Made by a program: the position numbers and the translations under genes | Shown here: in pieces, positions 8,678 through 17,185 of the stretch | How the letters are laid out: each line of letters starts with the position of its first letter | How positions within the stretch are numbered: the first letter of the stretch is position 1 | DNA from: an uncultured Brevundimonas sp. | GTDB taxonomy: Bacteria; Pseudomonadota; Alphaproteobacteria; Caulobacterales; Caulobacteraceae | Reading direction: 5' to 3' | DNA: 64,000 nucleotides | Assembly (NCBI RefSeq): GCF_937863155.1 | Contig: NZ_CALMFB010000062.1 | Span: forward strand, 1 to 64,000 | Notes under the pieces: generated by a model | Databases searched by the model: none | Told to the model about the DNA's origin: nothing | The model's input: the letters and a program-made list of their open reading frames with translations, nothing else

Positions 8678-10108
8678 ATGACCTGGCTTGTTTTCCTGAT
8701 CCTGTTGCTGGCGGGCGCCCTGGCCTATGGCGGGGGCCTGGCGTTGGCGCGCCGGCGCGGCCGCGATGTGCGCAGTCATTCGCGTCCCGGCCAGCACGCC
8801 GCCTTCGCCGCCATTTGGGCGGTGATCCCGGCCCTGGTCGTTCTGACGATCGGCCAGATCACCTTGCCGGGCATCGCCACCGGCCTGATCGAGGCGGGTG
8901 AAACCCCGGCCGTCGCCGAACTGGAGCCGTTCCGTCGCGCCGCCTTCTACAGCGACGCCCGCCGCGTCGGCGCCGGCGACCAGGCCCAGCAGATCTGGCC
9001 GGCGCCCCTGGCCCAGGAACTGACCGCCACCGGCCAGCGCATCGCCTGGATCGGCAATGGACTGAACCTGGCGCTGGGCGCCCTGGTCGCGGCGGTGGCC
9101 CTGATCGGCGCCCTGGTGGCCTTCACCCGCATCCGTCCCGACTTCCGCGCCCGCAGCCGGGTCGAGGCCTGGGTGGCCATCGGCCTGTTCGCCTGTTCGG
9201 CCATCGCGGTTCTGACGACCATCGGCATCATCGCCTCGCTGGTCTATGATTCCTGGCGTTTCTTCCAGTCGGTGCCGATCACCGAATTCCTGTTCGGGAC
9301 CAAGTGGAGCCCCCAGATCGCCATCCGCGCCGATCAGGTGGGATCGTCGGGCGCCTTCGGGGCCGTGCCCCTGTTCGCGGGCACCCTGTTGATCATGCTG
9401 ATCGCCATGATCGTGGCCGGTCCGATCGGCCTATTCTCGGCCATCTATCTGTCGGAATACGCCGGGCCGAAGACGCGGGCGACGGTCAAACCGCTGCTGG
9501 AGATTTTGGCCGGGGTGCCGACCGTGGTCTACGGCTTCTTCGCCGCCTTGACGGTGGGACCGGCGTTGCGGGTCTTCTTCAACACCATCGGCGGCTGGCT
9601 GATCGGCGGGCCGCTGGACGGGGTGGGGCAGTATCTGGCCCTGGTGCAGAACCAGATGGCCCTGACCGCCGGGGCGGTGATGGGCATCATGCTGATCCCG
9701 TTCGTTTCGTCCCTGTCGGACGACATCATCAATGCGGTGCCGCAGTCGCTGCGCGACGGCTCGTTCGCCATGGGCGCCACCAAGTCCGAAACCATCTCGC
9801 GCGTGCTGATGCCCGCCGCCCTGCCGGGCGTGGCCGGCGCCTTCCTGCTGGCGGTGTCGCGGGCCATCGGCGAGACCATGATCGTGACCATGGCCGCCGG
9901 CCTGGCCGCCAACCTGACCTTCAATCCGCTGGACACGGTGACCACGGTGACGGTGCAGATCGTCACCCTGCTGACCGGCGACCAGGAGTTCAACAGTCCC
10001 AAGACCCTGGCCGCCTTCGGCCTGGGCCTGACGCTGTTCCTGGTGACCCTGGCCCTGAACATCATCGCCCAGCGCATCGTCTCCGCTTATCGGGAACAGT
10101 ATGACTGA
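8678..10108 (+). CDS. pstC: Phosphate ABC transporter permease PstC
   Basis: About 476 residues from ATG 8678; an earlier TTG reading frame at 8624 is less likely. Membrane helices are at the N-terminus (MTWLVFLILLLAGALAYGG), then a long non-canonical N-terminal region with further helices. The C-terminal binding-protein-dependent permease domain follows, with the EAA-type loop near SLRDGSFAMGATKSETISRV. With PstA it forms the inner-membrane channel for high-affinity phosphate import. The extended N-terminal region is longer than in E. coli PstC. It overlaps pstA by 8 bp, so translation is probably coupled. Confidence 0.94.
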   Translation: MTWLVFLILLLAGALAYGGGLALARRRGRDVRSHSRPGQHAAFAAIWAVIPALVVLTIGQITLPGIATGLIEAGETPAVAELEPFRRAAFYSDARRVGAGDQAQQIWPAPLAQELTATGQRIAWIGNGLNLALGALVAAVALIGALVAFTRIRPDFRARSRVEAWVAIGLFACSAIAVLTTIGIIASLVYDSWRFFQSVPITEFLFGTKWSPQIAIRADQVGSSGAFGAVPLFAGTLLIMLIAMIVAGPIGLFSAIYLSEYAGPKTRATVKPLLEILAGVPTVVYGFFAALTVGPALRVFFNTIGGWLIGGPLDGVGQYLALVQNQMALTAGAVMGIMLIPFVSSLSDDIINAVPQSLRDGSFAMGATKSETISRVLMPAALPGVAGAFLLAVSRAIGETMIVTMAAGLAANLTFNPLDTVTTVTVQIVTLLTGDQEFNSPKTLAAFGLGLTLFLVTLALNIIAQRIVSAYREQYD

Positions 10109-11414
10109 CGCCGCCGACATGACCCCGGCGGCGCCCGTCGCCGCGCCGTCCGCGCCGCTGCGTGACCGCCTGGCCGCCGGGCTGAAGCGCCGCCATGCGC
10201 GCGAGAACCGGTTCCGCTGGTATGGGCGGCTGGCCATCATCGCCGCCCTGGCCTTCCTGGCGCTGCTGATGGGCCGGATCGTCAGCCAGGGCTACACCGC
10301 CTTCTATATCCACACCGCGGCGGTGGCCGTGCATCTGGACCCGGCCAAGGTGGACCGCGGCTATCCGGCCGGCTCGAATTTCGAACAGATGGCCGCCGAG
10401 CAGATGCTGGCCCGCTGGGGCGAAACCGACGATGCGGCCGGGACAAAGGCCAAGGCCCTGCGCAGCCTGTTCTCGTCCGAACTGAAGTTCCGCGCCGCCG
10501 AAATGGTGACGCGCCAGCCGGGGCTGATCGGCGAAACCGTGCCGGTCACCGCCCCCCTGTCGGACGACGCGGACCTGTATCTGAAGGGCAAGATCAGCCG
10601 CGACGTCCCGTCGGACCAGCGCCGGCTCAGCGATCAGCAGCTGAACTGGCTGGACCGTATGCAGGCCGATGGCCTGGTGGCCTCGCGCTTCAACAGCGCC
10701 CTGTTCCTGAACGGCGATTCCACCGAGCCGGAACTGGCCGGGGTGCTGGGCGCCGTGGTCGGGTCGGCGCTGATGCTGCTGGTGACGGCCCTGATCGCCA
10801 TTCCGCTGGGCGTCGGCGCGGCCATCTATCTGGAAGAGTTTTCGCCCCGGAACCGGATCAGCGAGCTGATCGAGGTCAATATCAACAACCTGGCCGCCGT
10901 GCCGTCCATCGTCTACGGCCTGCTGGGCTTGGCGTTGTTCATCAACTGGATGCACCTGCCGCGGGCCAGTCCGCTGGTCGGGGGTCTGGTGCTGGCGCTG
11001 ATGGCCCTGCCGACCCTGATCATCGCCACCCGGTCGTCGCTGAAGGCGGTGCCGCCGTCGATCCGCGAGGCGGCCCTGGCCATGGGCGCCAGCCGCACCC
11101 AGGCGGTGTTCGGCCATGTGCTGCCGCTGGCCATGCCCGGCGTCATGACCGGCGCCATCATCTCGATGGCCCACGCCCTGGGCGAGACGGCGCCGCTGCT
11201 GCTGATCGGCATGATCAGCTTCGTGCCCGGCGTGCCGGCCGCCATCGACCAGCCGGCGGGCGCCCTGCCGTCGCTGATCTACATCTGGGAGAACGCCTCC
11301 GAGCGGGCGTTCCACGAACGCACGGCCGCCGCGATCATGGTGCTTCTGGCCTTCATGATCCTGATGAACGCAGCCGCCATCATCCTGAGGCGACGCTTTG
11401 AGCGTCGGTGGTAA
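10101..11414 (+). CDS. pstA: Phosphate ABC transporter permease PstA
   Basis: 437 residues. The first membrane helix is at about residues 42-60 ([15 protein letters not shown]). A large periplasmic insert of roughly 150 residues follows. The permease core then runs from about residue 210 ([20 protein letters not shown]) with the coupling-loop motif [18 protein letters not shown], which contacts PstB. The periplasmic insert makes it longer than the E. coli protein. It starts inside the end of pstC and is followed 4 bp later by pstB, a tight operon. Confidence 0.95.
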   Translation: MTDAADMTPAAPVAAPSAPLRDRLAAGLKRRHARENRFRWYGRLAIIAALAFLALLMGRIVSQGYTAFYIHTAAVAVHLDPAKVDRGYPAGSNFEQMAAEQMLARWGETDDAAGTKAKALRSLFSSELKFRAAEMVTRQPGLIGETVPVTAPLSDDADLYLKGKISRDVPSDQRRLSDQQLNWLDRMQADGLVASRFNSALFLNGDSTEPELAGVLGAVVGSALMLLVTALIAIPLGVGAAIYLEEFSPRNRISELIEVNINNLAAVPSIVYGLLGLALFINWMHLPRASPLVGGLVLALMALPTLIIATRSSLKAVPPSIREAALAMGASRTQAVFGHVLPLAMPGVMTGAIISMAHALGETAPLLLIGMISFVPGVPAAIDQPAGALPSLIYIWENASERAFHERTAAAIMVLLAFMILMNAAAIILRRRFERRW

Positions 11415-11418
11415 GCCT

Positions 11419-12246
11419 ATGACCAACCGTATCTATCGCGCTGCTGACGGTGTCGAGGCCGGGGCGCCCCCGCCGTCGCGCGTCACCACGCCGGTCAAAA
11501 TCTCGGCCCGCGACGTCTCGGTCTTCTATGGCGAGAAACAGGCCCTGTTCGACGTCAGCCTGGACATCCAGGACAAGACGGTCACGGCCCTGATCGGCCC
11601 GTCGGGCTGCGGCAAGTCGACCTTCCTGCGGACCATGAACCGCATGAACGACACCATCCCGGACGCCCGCGTCACCGGCCGCATCGACATGGATGGCGAA
11701 GACGTCAACGCCCGCGCCGTCGATCCGGTGCTGCTGCGCGCCCGCGTCGGCATGGTGTTCCAGCGGCCGAACCCCTTCCCGAAATCGATCTGGGAAAACG
11801 TCGCCTATGGTCCCAAGATTCACGGCCTGACCACCTCCAAGTCCGAGCTGGACGATGTGGTGCAGAACGCGCTGAAGCGCGCCGGCCTGTGGGATGAGGT
11901 CGCCGACCGCCTGGGCCAGTCGGCCACCGGCCTGTCGGGCGGCCAGCAGCAGCGCCTGGTCATCGCCCGCGCCATCGCGGTCAATCCCGAAGTCATCCTG
12001 ATGGACGAGCCGTGCTCGGCCCTGGACCCCATCGCCACGGCGCGGATCGAAGAGCTGATCGACGAACTGCGCGAGCGGTTCTGCATCGTCATTGTCACCC
12101 ACTCGATGGCCCAGGCGGCGCGCGTCAGCCAGCGCACGGCCTTCTTCCACATGGGCCGGCTGGTCGAGGCCGGGGACACCGAGGAAATCTTCACCAATCC
12201 CCGCGAGCGTCGCACGCTGGACTACATCACCGGACGGTTCGGATGA
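11419..12246 (+). CDS. pstB: Phosphate ABC transporter ATP-binding protein PstB
   Basis: 275 residues from ATG 11419. Walker [11 protein letters not shown]-loop [16 protein letters not shown] (typical of PstB), signature [14 protein letters not shown], Walker [14 protein letters not shown], and the switch His in [11 protein letters not shown]. It powers phosphate import and takes part in phosphate sensing with PhoU and PhoR. The stop overlaps the phoU start (ATGA, 12243-12246). Confidence 0.97.
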   Translation: MTNRIYRAADGVEAGAPPPSRVTTPVKISARDVSVFYGEKQALFDVSLDIQDKTVTALIGPSGCGKSTFLRTMNRMNDTIPDARVTGRIDMDGEDVNARAVDPVLLRARVGMVFQRPNPFPKSIWENVAYGPKIHGLTTSKSELDDVVQNALKRAGLWDEVADRLGQSATGLSGGQQQRLVIARAIAVNPEVILMDEPCSALDPIATARIEELIDELRERFCIVIVTHSMAQAARVSQRTAFFHMGRLVEAGDTEEIFTNPRERRTLDYITGRFG

Positions 12247-12968
12247 ACCAGCACACCGTCAAGGCCTATGGCGACGAACTGAACCAGATCACGGCCGAGG
12301 TCGCCCGTATGGGCGGCCTGGCCGAGGCCCAGGTCGCGGACGCCATCGATTCCGTCGCTCGCCGCGACGTGGCCCTGGCCCGCGCGGTGATCGAGCGCGA
12401 CGCCAAGCTGGACGCCTTCCACCGTGACATCGAACGCAAGGCCATCCGTCTGATCGCCCTGCGTCAGCCGGTCGCCTCGGACCTGCGCAAGACCCTGTCG
12501 GCGATGAAGCTGGCCATGGATCTGGAGCGCACCGGCGACTTGGCCAAGAACATCGCCAAGCGCGGCCTGGTGCTGGCCGAGGGCGAGCCGATGCAGGTGC
12601 TGACCCGCTCGATCGAGCGGATGGGCAAGCTGGTGTCCAACCGCCTGCGCGACGTGCTGGACGCCTACACCGCGTCTGAACTGGACCGCGCCATCTCGGT
12701 CTGGACCGCCGACGACGAGGTGGACGAGCATTACAACAGCCTGTTCCGCGAACTGCTGACCTACATGATGGGCGATGCGCGCACGATCGGCGCCTGCACC
12801 CACCTGCTGTTCATGGCCAAGAACCTGGAACGCATCGGCGACCACGCGACCAACATCGCCGAGACCATCCACTACGAGATAACGGGCGAGGAGCTGACGG
12901 GCGACCGTCCGCGCTTCGTGCCGCGTCCGGGCGACGATGCGCCCACCCCGACCCTTCCGGTCGTCTGA
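12243..12968 (+). CDS. phoU: Phosphate signalling regulator PhoU
   Basis: 241 residues in two tandem PhoU helical repeats, with characteristic helices ([35 protein letters not shown]; second repeat [20 protein letters not shown]). The second repeat carries the ExxxD-type metal-binding positions. PhoU conveys the transport state of PstB to PhoR and represses the regulon when phosphate is ample. ATGA overlap with pstB, and phoB follows after 26 bp. Confidence 0.96.
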   Translation: MNQHTVKAYGDELNQITAEVARMGGLAEAQVADAIDSVARRDVALARAVIERDAKLDAFHRDIERKAIRLIALRQPVASDLRKTLSAMKLAMDLERTGDLAKNIAKRGLVLAEGEPMQVLTRSIERMGKLVSNRLRDVLDAYTASELDRAISVWTADDEVDEHYNSLFRELLTYMMGDARTIGACTHLLFMAKNLERIGDHATNIAETIHYEITGEELTGDRPRFVPRPGDDAPTPTLPVV

Positions 12969-12994
12969 CAGACTAGCGTAACGGAGAAACCGCC

Positions 12995-13687
12995 GTGCAG
13001 CCCTACATCCTGGTGATGGAAGACGAGGACGCCCTGGCGACCCTGCTTCAGTACAACCTCGAAAAGGAAGGCTATGAGGTGGCCGTGGCCGCCGATGGCG
13101 AAGAGGGGCTGGTCCAGGTCGACGAGCGGGTGCCCGATCTGGTCCTGCTGGACTGGATGCTGCCTAAGGTGTCGGGGATCGAGGTCTGCCGTCGCCTGCG
13201 CAGCCGGCCCGAGACGCGCAATCTGCCGATCATCATGCTGACCGCGCGCGGCGAGGAAACCGACCGCGTGCGCGGCCTGGACACCGGCGCCGACGACTAT
13301 CTGACCAAGCCCTTCTCGATGGTCGAGCTGATCGCCCGCATGCGCGCGGTGCTGCGCCGCATCCGTCCGGGTCTGGCCGACGACCGCGTGACCCATGGCG
13401 ACATCGTCATCGACCGCGTCGCCCACCGCGTGCGCCGCGCGGGACAGGAAGTGCACCTGGGCCCGACCGAGTTCCGCCTGCTGGACCATCTGATGCAGCA
13501 TCCGGGCCGGGTGTTCAGCCGCGAACAGCTGCTGGACGCGGTGTGGGGCAGCGACGTTTATGTCGAGGCCCGCACGGTCGATGTGCACGTCGGGCGCCTG
13601 CGCAAAGCGCTGAACATCGAGGGCACGGTCAACCCGATCCGCACCGTCCGCTCGGCCGGCTATTCCCTGGACCTGGACGGACGCTGA
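12995..13687 (+). CDS. phoB: Phosphate regulon response regulator PhoB
   Basis: 230 residues from GTG 12995, preceded by AACGGAG. OmpR-type: an N-terminal receiver (MEDEDALATLL acidic pair, phospho-acceptor Asp in LVLLDWMLPKVSG, Thr in IIMLTARGE, Lys in YLTKPF) and a C-terminal winged helix (GPTEFRLLDHLMQHPGRVFSREQLLDAVWG, then RTVDVHVGRLRKAL). It activates pst and other starvation genes through Pho boxes such as the one at 8569. Last gene of the phosphate operon. Confidence 0.97.
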   Translation: MQPYILVMEDEDALATLLQYNLEKEGYEVAVAADGEEGLVQVDERVPDLVLLDWMLPKVSGIEVCRRLRSRPETRNLPIIMLTARGEETDRVRGLDTGADDYLTKPFSMVELIARMRAVLRRIRPGLADDRVTHGDIVIDRVAHRVRRAGQEVHLGPTEFRLLDHLMQHPGRVFSREQLLDAVWGSDVYVEARTVDVHVGRLRKALNIEGTVNPIRTVRSAGYSLDLDGR

Positions 13688-13726
13688 ACGAACCGCTTGC
13701 GGCGCGTTGCGGTCAGCCTAGAGTGA

Positions 13727-13912
13727 CGACGGGGTTCAACTCCCCGTCGATGCGATCCGCGGCGCGACGTCCGTCTTTTCGGACGCGGTCAGCCCATAGA
13801 CGGTAAGCATCTCCATTGGGTGCAAACGTGGTCCCGGCGCCGGTCGCAAGACAAGCCAGGGGCGGGTCATGCGGGCCTTGCGCCCCCGCCCGCTCATCGC
13901 GGCGCCGGGACC
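13727..13912. other. Structured intergenic region between phoB and Band-7 gene
   Basis: Three separable dyads lie in this 247-bp gap. (1) An 8-bp stem CGACGGGG/CCCCGTCG around the 7-nt loop TTCAACT, 13727-13749. (2) CGTCCG/CGGACG around TCTTTT, 13768-13785. (3) A perfect 13-bp inverted repeat, GGTCCCGGCGCCG at 13830-13842 and CGGCGCCGGGACC at 13900-13912, enclosing an inner GGGCGGG/CCCGCCC stem (13860-13866, 13885-13891). A direct repeat GCGGTCAGCC occurs at 13709-13718 and 13784-13793. It could hold the phoB terminator, a leader of the downstream gene or a small RNA; none can be chosen from sequence. Confidence 0.4.
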
Positions 13913-13934
13913 CATTTTCCGGGAACGCGCGTGA

Positions 13935-14696
13935 ATGACCGACCTGATCTATCTTGCATTTGGCCTGATTGTTCTGTCCGGCGTGATTATGGTCGTGGGG
14001 TTTCAGACCTTCCGCATAAGCCCGTGGGAACACGGTGTTCTGTACATCGACGGCGGCTTTGATCGTCTTATGTCGCCCGGCCGGCATCGGGTGTGGCGCA
14101 TGGGGCGTCGGCTGATGGTCAATCGCGTGTGGTCCGGGCCGACGTATTTCGGCGTGGGGCCGGTGGATGCGGTGACACGTGACGGCCTGCCGGTGCGGCT
14201 GTCGGCGACCATCATCTACCAGATCGTCGATGTGGAAGCGTCGTTGCCGCTGAATATCACCGGCGCCATCCAGTTGGCGGCGTCCCAGGCCCTTCTGGCC
14301 CTGGCGTCTCAGGAGCCGCTGGAAACCCTGCTGACTCGGCCCGAGGGTCTGGGCGAGCGTCTGAAGGCGGCGATGACCGGGATCGACCCGGCGCTGAGCA
14401 TCAGCCAGGCGGAACTGGGGTCGGTCATCCTGCCGCCCGAGTTGCGAAAGATGACGACAGAGGTCGAGCGTGCGCGCCTGGAAGGTCTGGCCCAGCTGGA
14501 GCGGGCCCGGGGCGAACAGGCGGCGCTGCGATCGCTGGCCAACGCCGCCCGTATGCTGAAGGACAATCCCGAACTGATGAAGCTGCGGCTGCTGCAATCG
14601 GTCGGGGGCGCCAAGGGGGCGACCCTGGTCCTGGGCGAAGCCGCGCTGAACCCGGCTCAGGCCGCCGGTTCGACCTCGGCCGGGTCCAGTTCATAG
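13935..14696 (+). CDS. SPFH/Band 7 (slipin-like) membrane protein
   Basis: 253 residues. A single N-terminal membrane anchor (IYLAFGLIVLSGVIMVVGF) is followed by a Band-7 domain (about residues 30-185: PWEHGVLYIDGGFDRLMSPG, then DGLPVRLSATIIYQIVDVE). A helical, oligomer-forming tail follows. Slipin-type proteins scaffold membrane microdomains and often modulate proteases or transporters; there is no NfeD partner next to it. The 3' end overlaps the convergent hslO gene by 40 bp. The gene follows the structured gap after phoB, so co-regulation with the Pho genes is not shown. Confidence 0.85.
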   Translation: MTDLIYLAFGLIVLSGVIMVVGFQTFRISPWEHGVLYIDGGFDRLMSPGRHRVWRMGRRLMVNRVWSGPTYFGVGPVDAVTRDGLPVRLSATIIYQIVDVEASLPLNITGAIQLAASQALLALASQEPLETLLTRPEGLGERLKAAMTGIDPALSISQAELGSVILPPELRKMTTEVERARLEGLAQLERARGEQAALRSLANAARMLKDNPELMKLRLLQSVGGAKGATLVLGEAALNPAQAAGSTSAGSSS

Positions 14697-15568
14697 ACCT
14701 TCGAGCAGTATTCGCACGTCACGCGGATCTTGCCGTCGGCCTCGGTCATGTCGCCGCGATCTTCGGCGGCGAAGGCTTTCAGCGTCGAGACGATGCCGTC
14801 GGCCGAGCAGCGGCATTCGGCGCGCAAGGGACGGGCGTCCTCCAGCCGCACCCCGTCTTCATGGAACAGGCGGAACAACAGGGTCTGGGGCGTGATGGTG
14901 GGGTCCACCAGTTCGTCGTCGGCCAGGGTCTGGAACAGGGCGCGGCTGCGATCCCACGCCTCGACCGTTTCGCCGCGCGCATCGTCGGCGGCGATGACCT
15001 GGATCATGGCCCCGCCCGCGCGCCAGCTGTCGCCCGCGGCGTTGGACACGCGGCCGACCGCCAGATTCACCCGCGTCGGCACCTGTTCGGACTGTTCGAA
15101 ATAGTGTTCGGCGCACAGGCTCAAGCTGTCGCCCTCGATCGGGGTCACGCCCTGGGTGCGCTCGAAATCGGCGCCGCGATCCAGGGTCATGATGAACACC
15201 CCCTTGCCGAGCAGGGCCTGGGCGCCGAGGCGGGCGCCGTCGGCCGACGCGGCGGCCACCTCGGCCTCGTCATAGCGGCAGAAGCCGCGCAGGGCGCCGG
15301 AGGTGTCATAGTCGGCCACGACATAGCGCACCGGCCCGTCGCCCTGGGCCTGGACGATCAGGCGACCCTCGAACTTCAGGCTGGACCCGACCAGGGCCGC
15401 CAGGGCGCAGGCTTCACCCAGCAGGCCCGCGACCGGCGCCGGATAGTCATGGGCGGACAGCACCTGATCCACCGCCGCGCCCAGCCGCACCAGACGGCCG
15501 CGCACGGGCCAGCCTTCGATCTGGAAGGCGGCGGCCAGGTCGTCGATAGGCGCGGCAGGCTGGGTCAC
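14657..15568 (-). CDS. hslO: Redox-regulated chaperone Hsp33
   Basis: About 303 residues from GTG 15568, chosen because a TTGGAG ribosome site precedes it and the reading begins VTQPAAPIDDLAAAF. Hsp33 is a cytosolic holdase switched on by oxidative unfolding. The C-terminal redox zinc centre is present: ECRCS (CXC) and CEYC (CXXC), about 30 residues apart. Core motifs include GLLGEACALAALVGSSLKFEG and GGAMIQVI. The gene converges with and overlaps the Band-7 gene. The same frame stays open far upstream, antisense to serA, but that part is not coding. Confidence 0.93.
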   Translation of the reverse strand: MTQPAAPIDDLAAAFQIEGWPVRGRLVRLGAAVDQVLSAHDYPAPVAGLLGEACALAALVGSSLKFEGRLIVQAQGDGPVRYVVADYDTSGALRGFCRYDEAEVAAASADGARLGAQALLGKGVFIMTLDRGADFERTQGVTPIEGDSLSLCAEHYFEQSEQVPTRVNLAVGRVSNAAGDSWRAGGAMIQVIAADDARGETVEAWDRSRALFQTLADDELVDPTITPQTLLFRLFHEDGVRLEDARPLRAECRCSADGIVSTLKAFAAEDRGDMTEADGKIRVTCEYCSKVYELDPAEVEPAA

Positions 15569-15724
15569 GAAGGCTCCAAGGCATCGGGGAAAATCAGAGC
15601 GGCCTAGATAGGCGCCCGGCCGGTCCATGATAAGGGGCGGGGGCAGGGGTGTGCAAAGCGACGCCGGAACCGGCCCGCCGCCGCCCCGTTCGGATCGCAC
15701 CACAAGAGGCCCAGGACGCACGAC

Positions 15725-17131
15725 ATGACCAAGGCGCGACTGAAACCCCTGGACCAGCAGGCCATCGTCATCACCGGCGCGACGTCGGGCATCGGCCTGG
15801 CCACGGCGCGGCGAGCGGCGCGGGCGGGCGCCTGTGTCTTCCTGATCGCGCGGGGCGAACAGGATCTGAAACGCCTGACCGAAGAACTGCAGGCCGAAGG
15901 CGCGCGCGCCGCCTACGCCGTCGCCGATGTGGCCGATCATGACGCCCTGGCCGAGGCGGCCCAGAAATGCATCCGGCTGTTCGGCGGCTTCGACACCTGG
16001 GTCAACAATGCGGGGGTGTCGATCTACGGGCCCATCCGCGAGACGACGCTGGAGGATCAGCGGCGGCTGTTCGAGACCAACTACTGGGGCGTGGTCAATG
16101 GTTCGCTGGTGGCGGTCGAACACCTGCGTGATCGGCCCGGCGGCGGGGCCATCGTCAATGTGGCCTCGATCCTGGCCGATGCGCCGATCCCGGTTCAGGG
16201 CGTCTATTCGGCGTCCAAACATGCGGTGAAGGGCTTCACCAACGCCCTGCGGATGGAGCTGATCCGCGAACAGGCGCCGGTGGCCCTCAGCCTGGTCAAG
16301 CCGGGCGCGGTGGACACGCCTTACAGCCGCCATGCGCGCAACCTGACCGGCTATGCGGTTCAGAACCCCCAGCCCGTCTATGCGACCCACGTCGTGGCCG
16401 ACACCATCCTGTACTGCGCCAGCCACGCGATCCGCGAGATCACCGTGGGCGGCGGCGGGCGATTGGCGGCCACGCTGTATTCCGCGCTGCCGGCCGTCGC
16501 GGAACCTCTTTTCGCCCGGTTCGCTCCTTCGATGATGCGGGATCGCAATTCCGCCTATCAGCCGTTCGACGACGGGCTCTATGACCCGACCGAGGACGGC
16601 CTTGACGAAGAGGTTCACTATCCGATGGTTCGACAGTTCAGCGTTCTGGCCGAGGCCCGCAAACATCCCGGCGTCACCGTGGGCACGGTGGCCCTGATCG
16701 CCGTCGCGGCGGTGGCCGTGGCGCTTCTGAATCAACGCAGCGGCCCGACACGGTTCGAGCGGATTCGCGGGCGGTTCGACCCGCGCGGCTGGGTGGATGT
16801 CGATGATCTGCGCGGCCGGTTCGATGGTCTGACCGACAGCCTGCGTCAGGGTCTGAGCGACGCCGGCGACCGCGCCGCCGATTTCGGCGACGAGGCCCGC
16901 GACCGCTCCGAACGCTGGTGGCGCGATACGCGAAAATCTTCGCGCAAGGCGCTGAAGAAACACGGCAAGACGGCTCGGCGCTACGCCAGCGACGCAGGCG
17001 ATTACGCCCGCGAGCACGCGCGTGAAGGCGGCGCCATCCTGGCCCTGGCCACCATCGCGGCGGCCATCGGCGCGGCGGCCATCGACGCCCGCCGGCCGGA
17101 CAGCCGGCTGCGAAACTTTATCCGTCAATGA
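15725..17131 (+). CDS. SDR-family oxidoreductase with C-terminal membrane-associated extension
   Basis: 468 residues. Residues 10-250 are a classical short-chain dehydrogenase: Rossmann motif TGATSGIG, NNAG, and the catalytic pair in YSASK. After it come about 200 extra residues: a membrane helix (VTVGTVALIAVAAVAVALL), a charged helical stretch rich in Arg, Asp and Ser (LRGRFDGLTDSLRQGLSDAG...), and a second hydrophobic Ala-rich helix (AILALATIAAAIGAAAI) near the end. It is probably an NAD(P)-dependent enzyme tethered to the membrane. The substrate is unknown. Confidence 0.88.
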   Translation: MTKARLKPLDQQAIVITGATSGIGLATARRAARAGACVFLIARGEQDLKRLTEELQAEGARAAYAVADVADHDALAEAAQKCIRLFGGFDTWVNNAGVSIYGPIRETTLEDQRRLFETNYWGVVNGSLVAVEHLRDRPGGGAIVNVASILADAPIPVQGVYSASKHAVKGFTNALRMELIREQAPVALSLVKPGAVDTPYSRHARNLTGYAVQNPQPVYATHVVADTILYCASHAIREITVGGGGRLAATLYSALPAVAEPLFARFAPSMMRDRNSAYQPFDDGLYDPTEDGLDEEVHYPMVRQFSVLAEARKHPGVTVGTVALIAVAAVAVALLNQRSGPTRFERIRGRFDPRGWVDVDDLRGRFDGLTDSLRQGLSDAGDRAADFGDEARDRSERWWRDTRKSSRKALKKHGKTARRYASDAGDYAREHAREGGAILALATIAAAIGAAAIDARRPDSRLRNFIRQ

Positions 17132-17185
17132 TTGATCGCCCTTAAGGCGGTTGCTGCAACTGCGAAGGCGGGGCAGGCTGGTCGC

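Noticed and set aside
13727-13749. T-arm-like stem-loop (CGACGGGG TTCAACT CCCCGTCG) suggesting a tRNA
   Set aside because: No matching acceptor stem or anticodon arm in the 60 bases before it; kept only as a hairpin.
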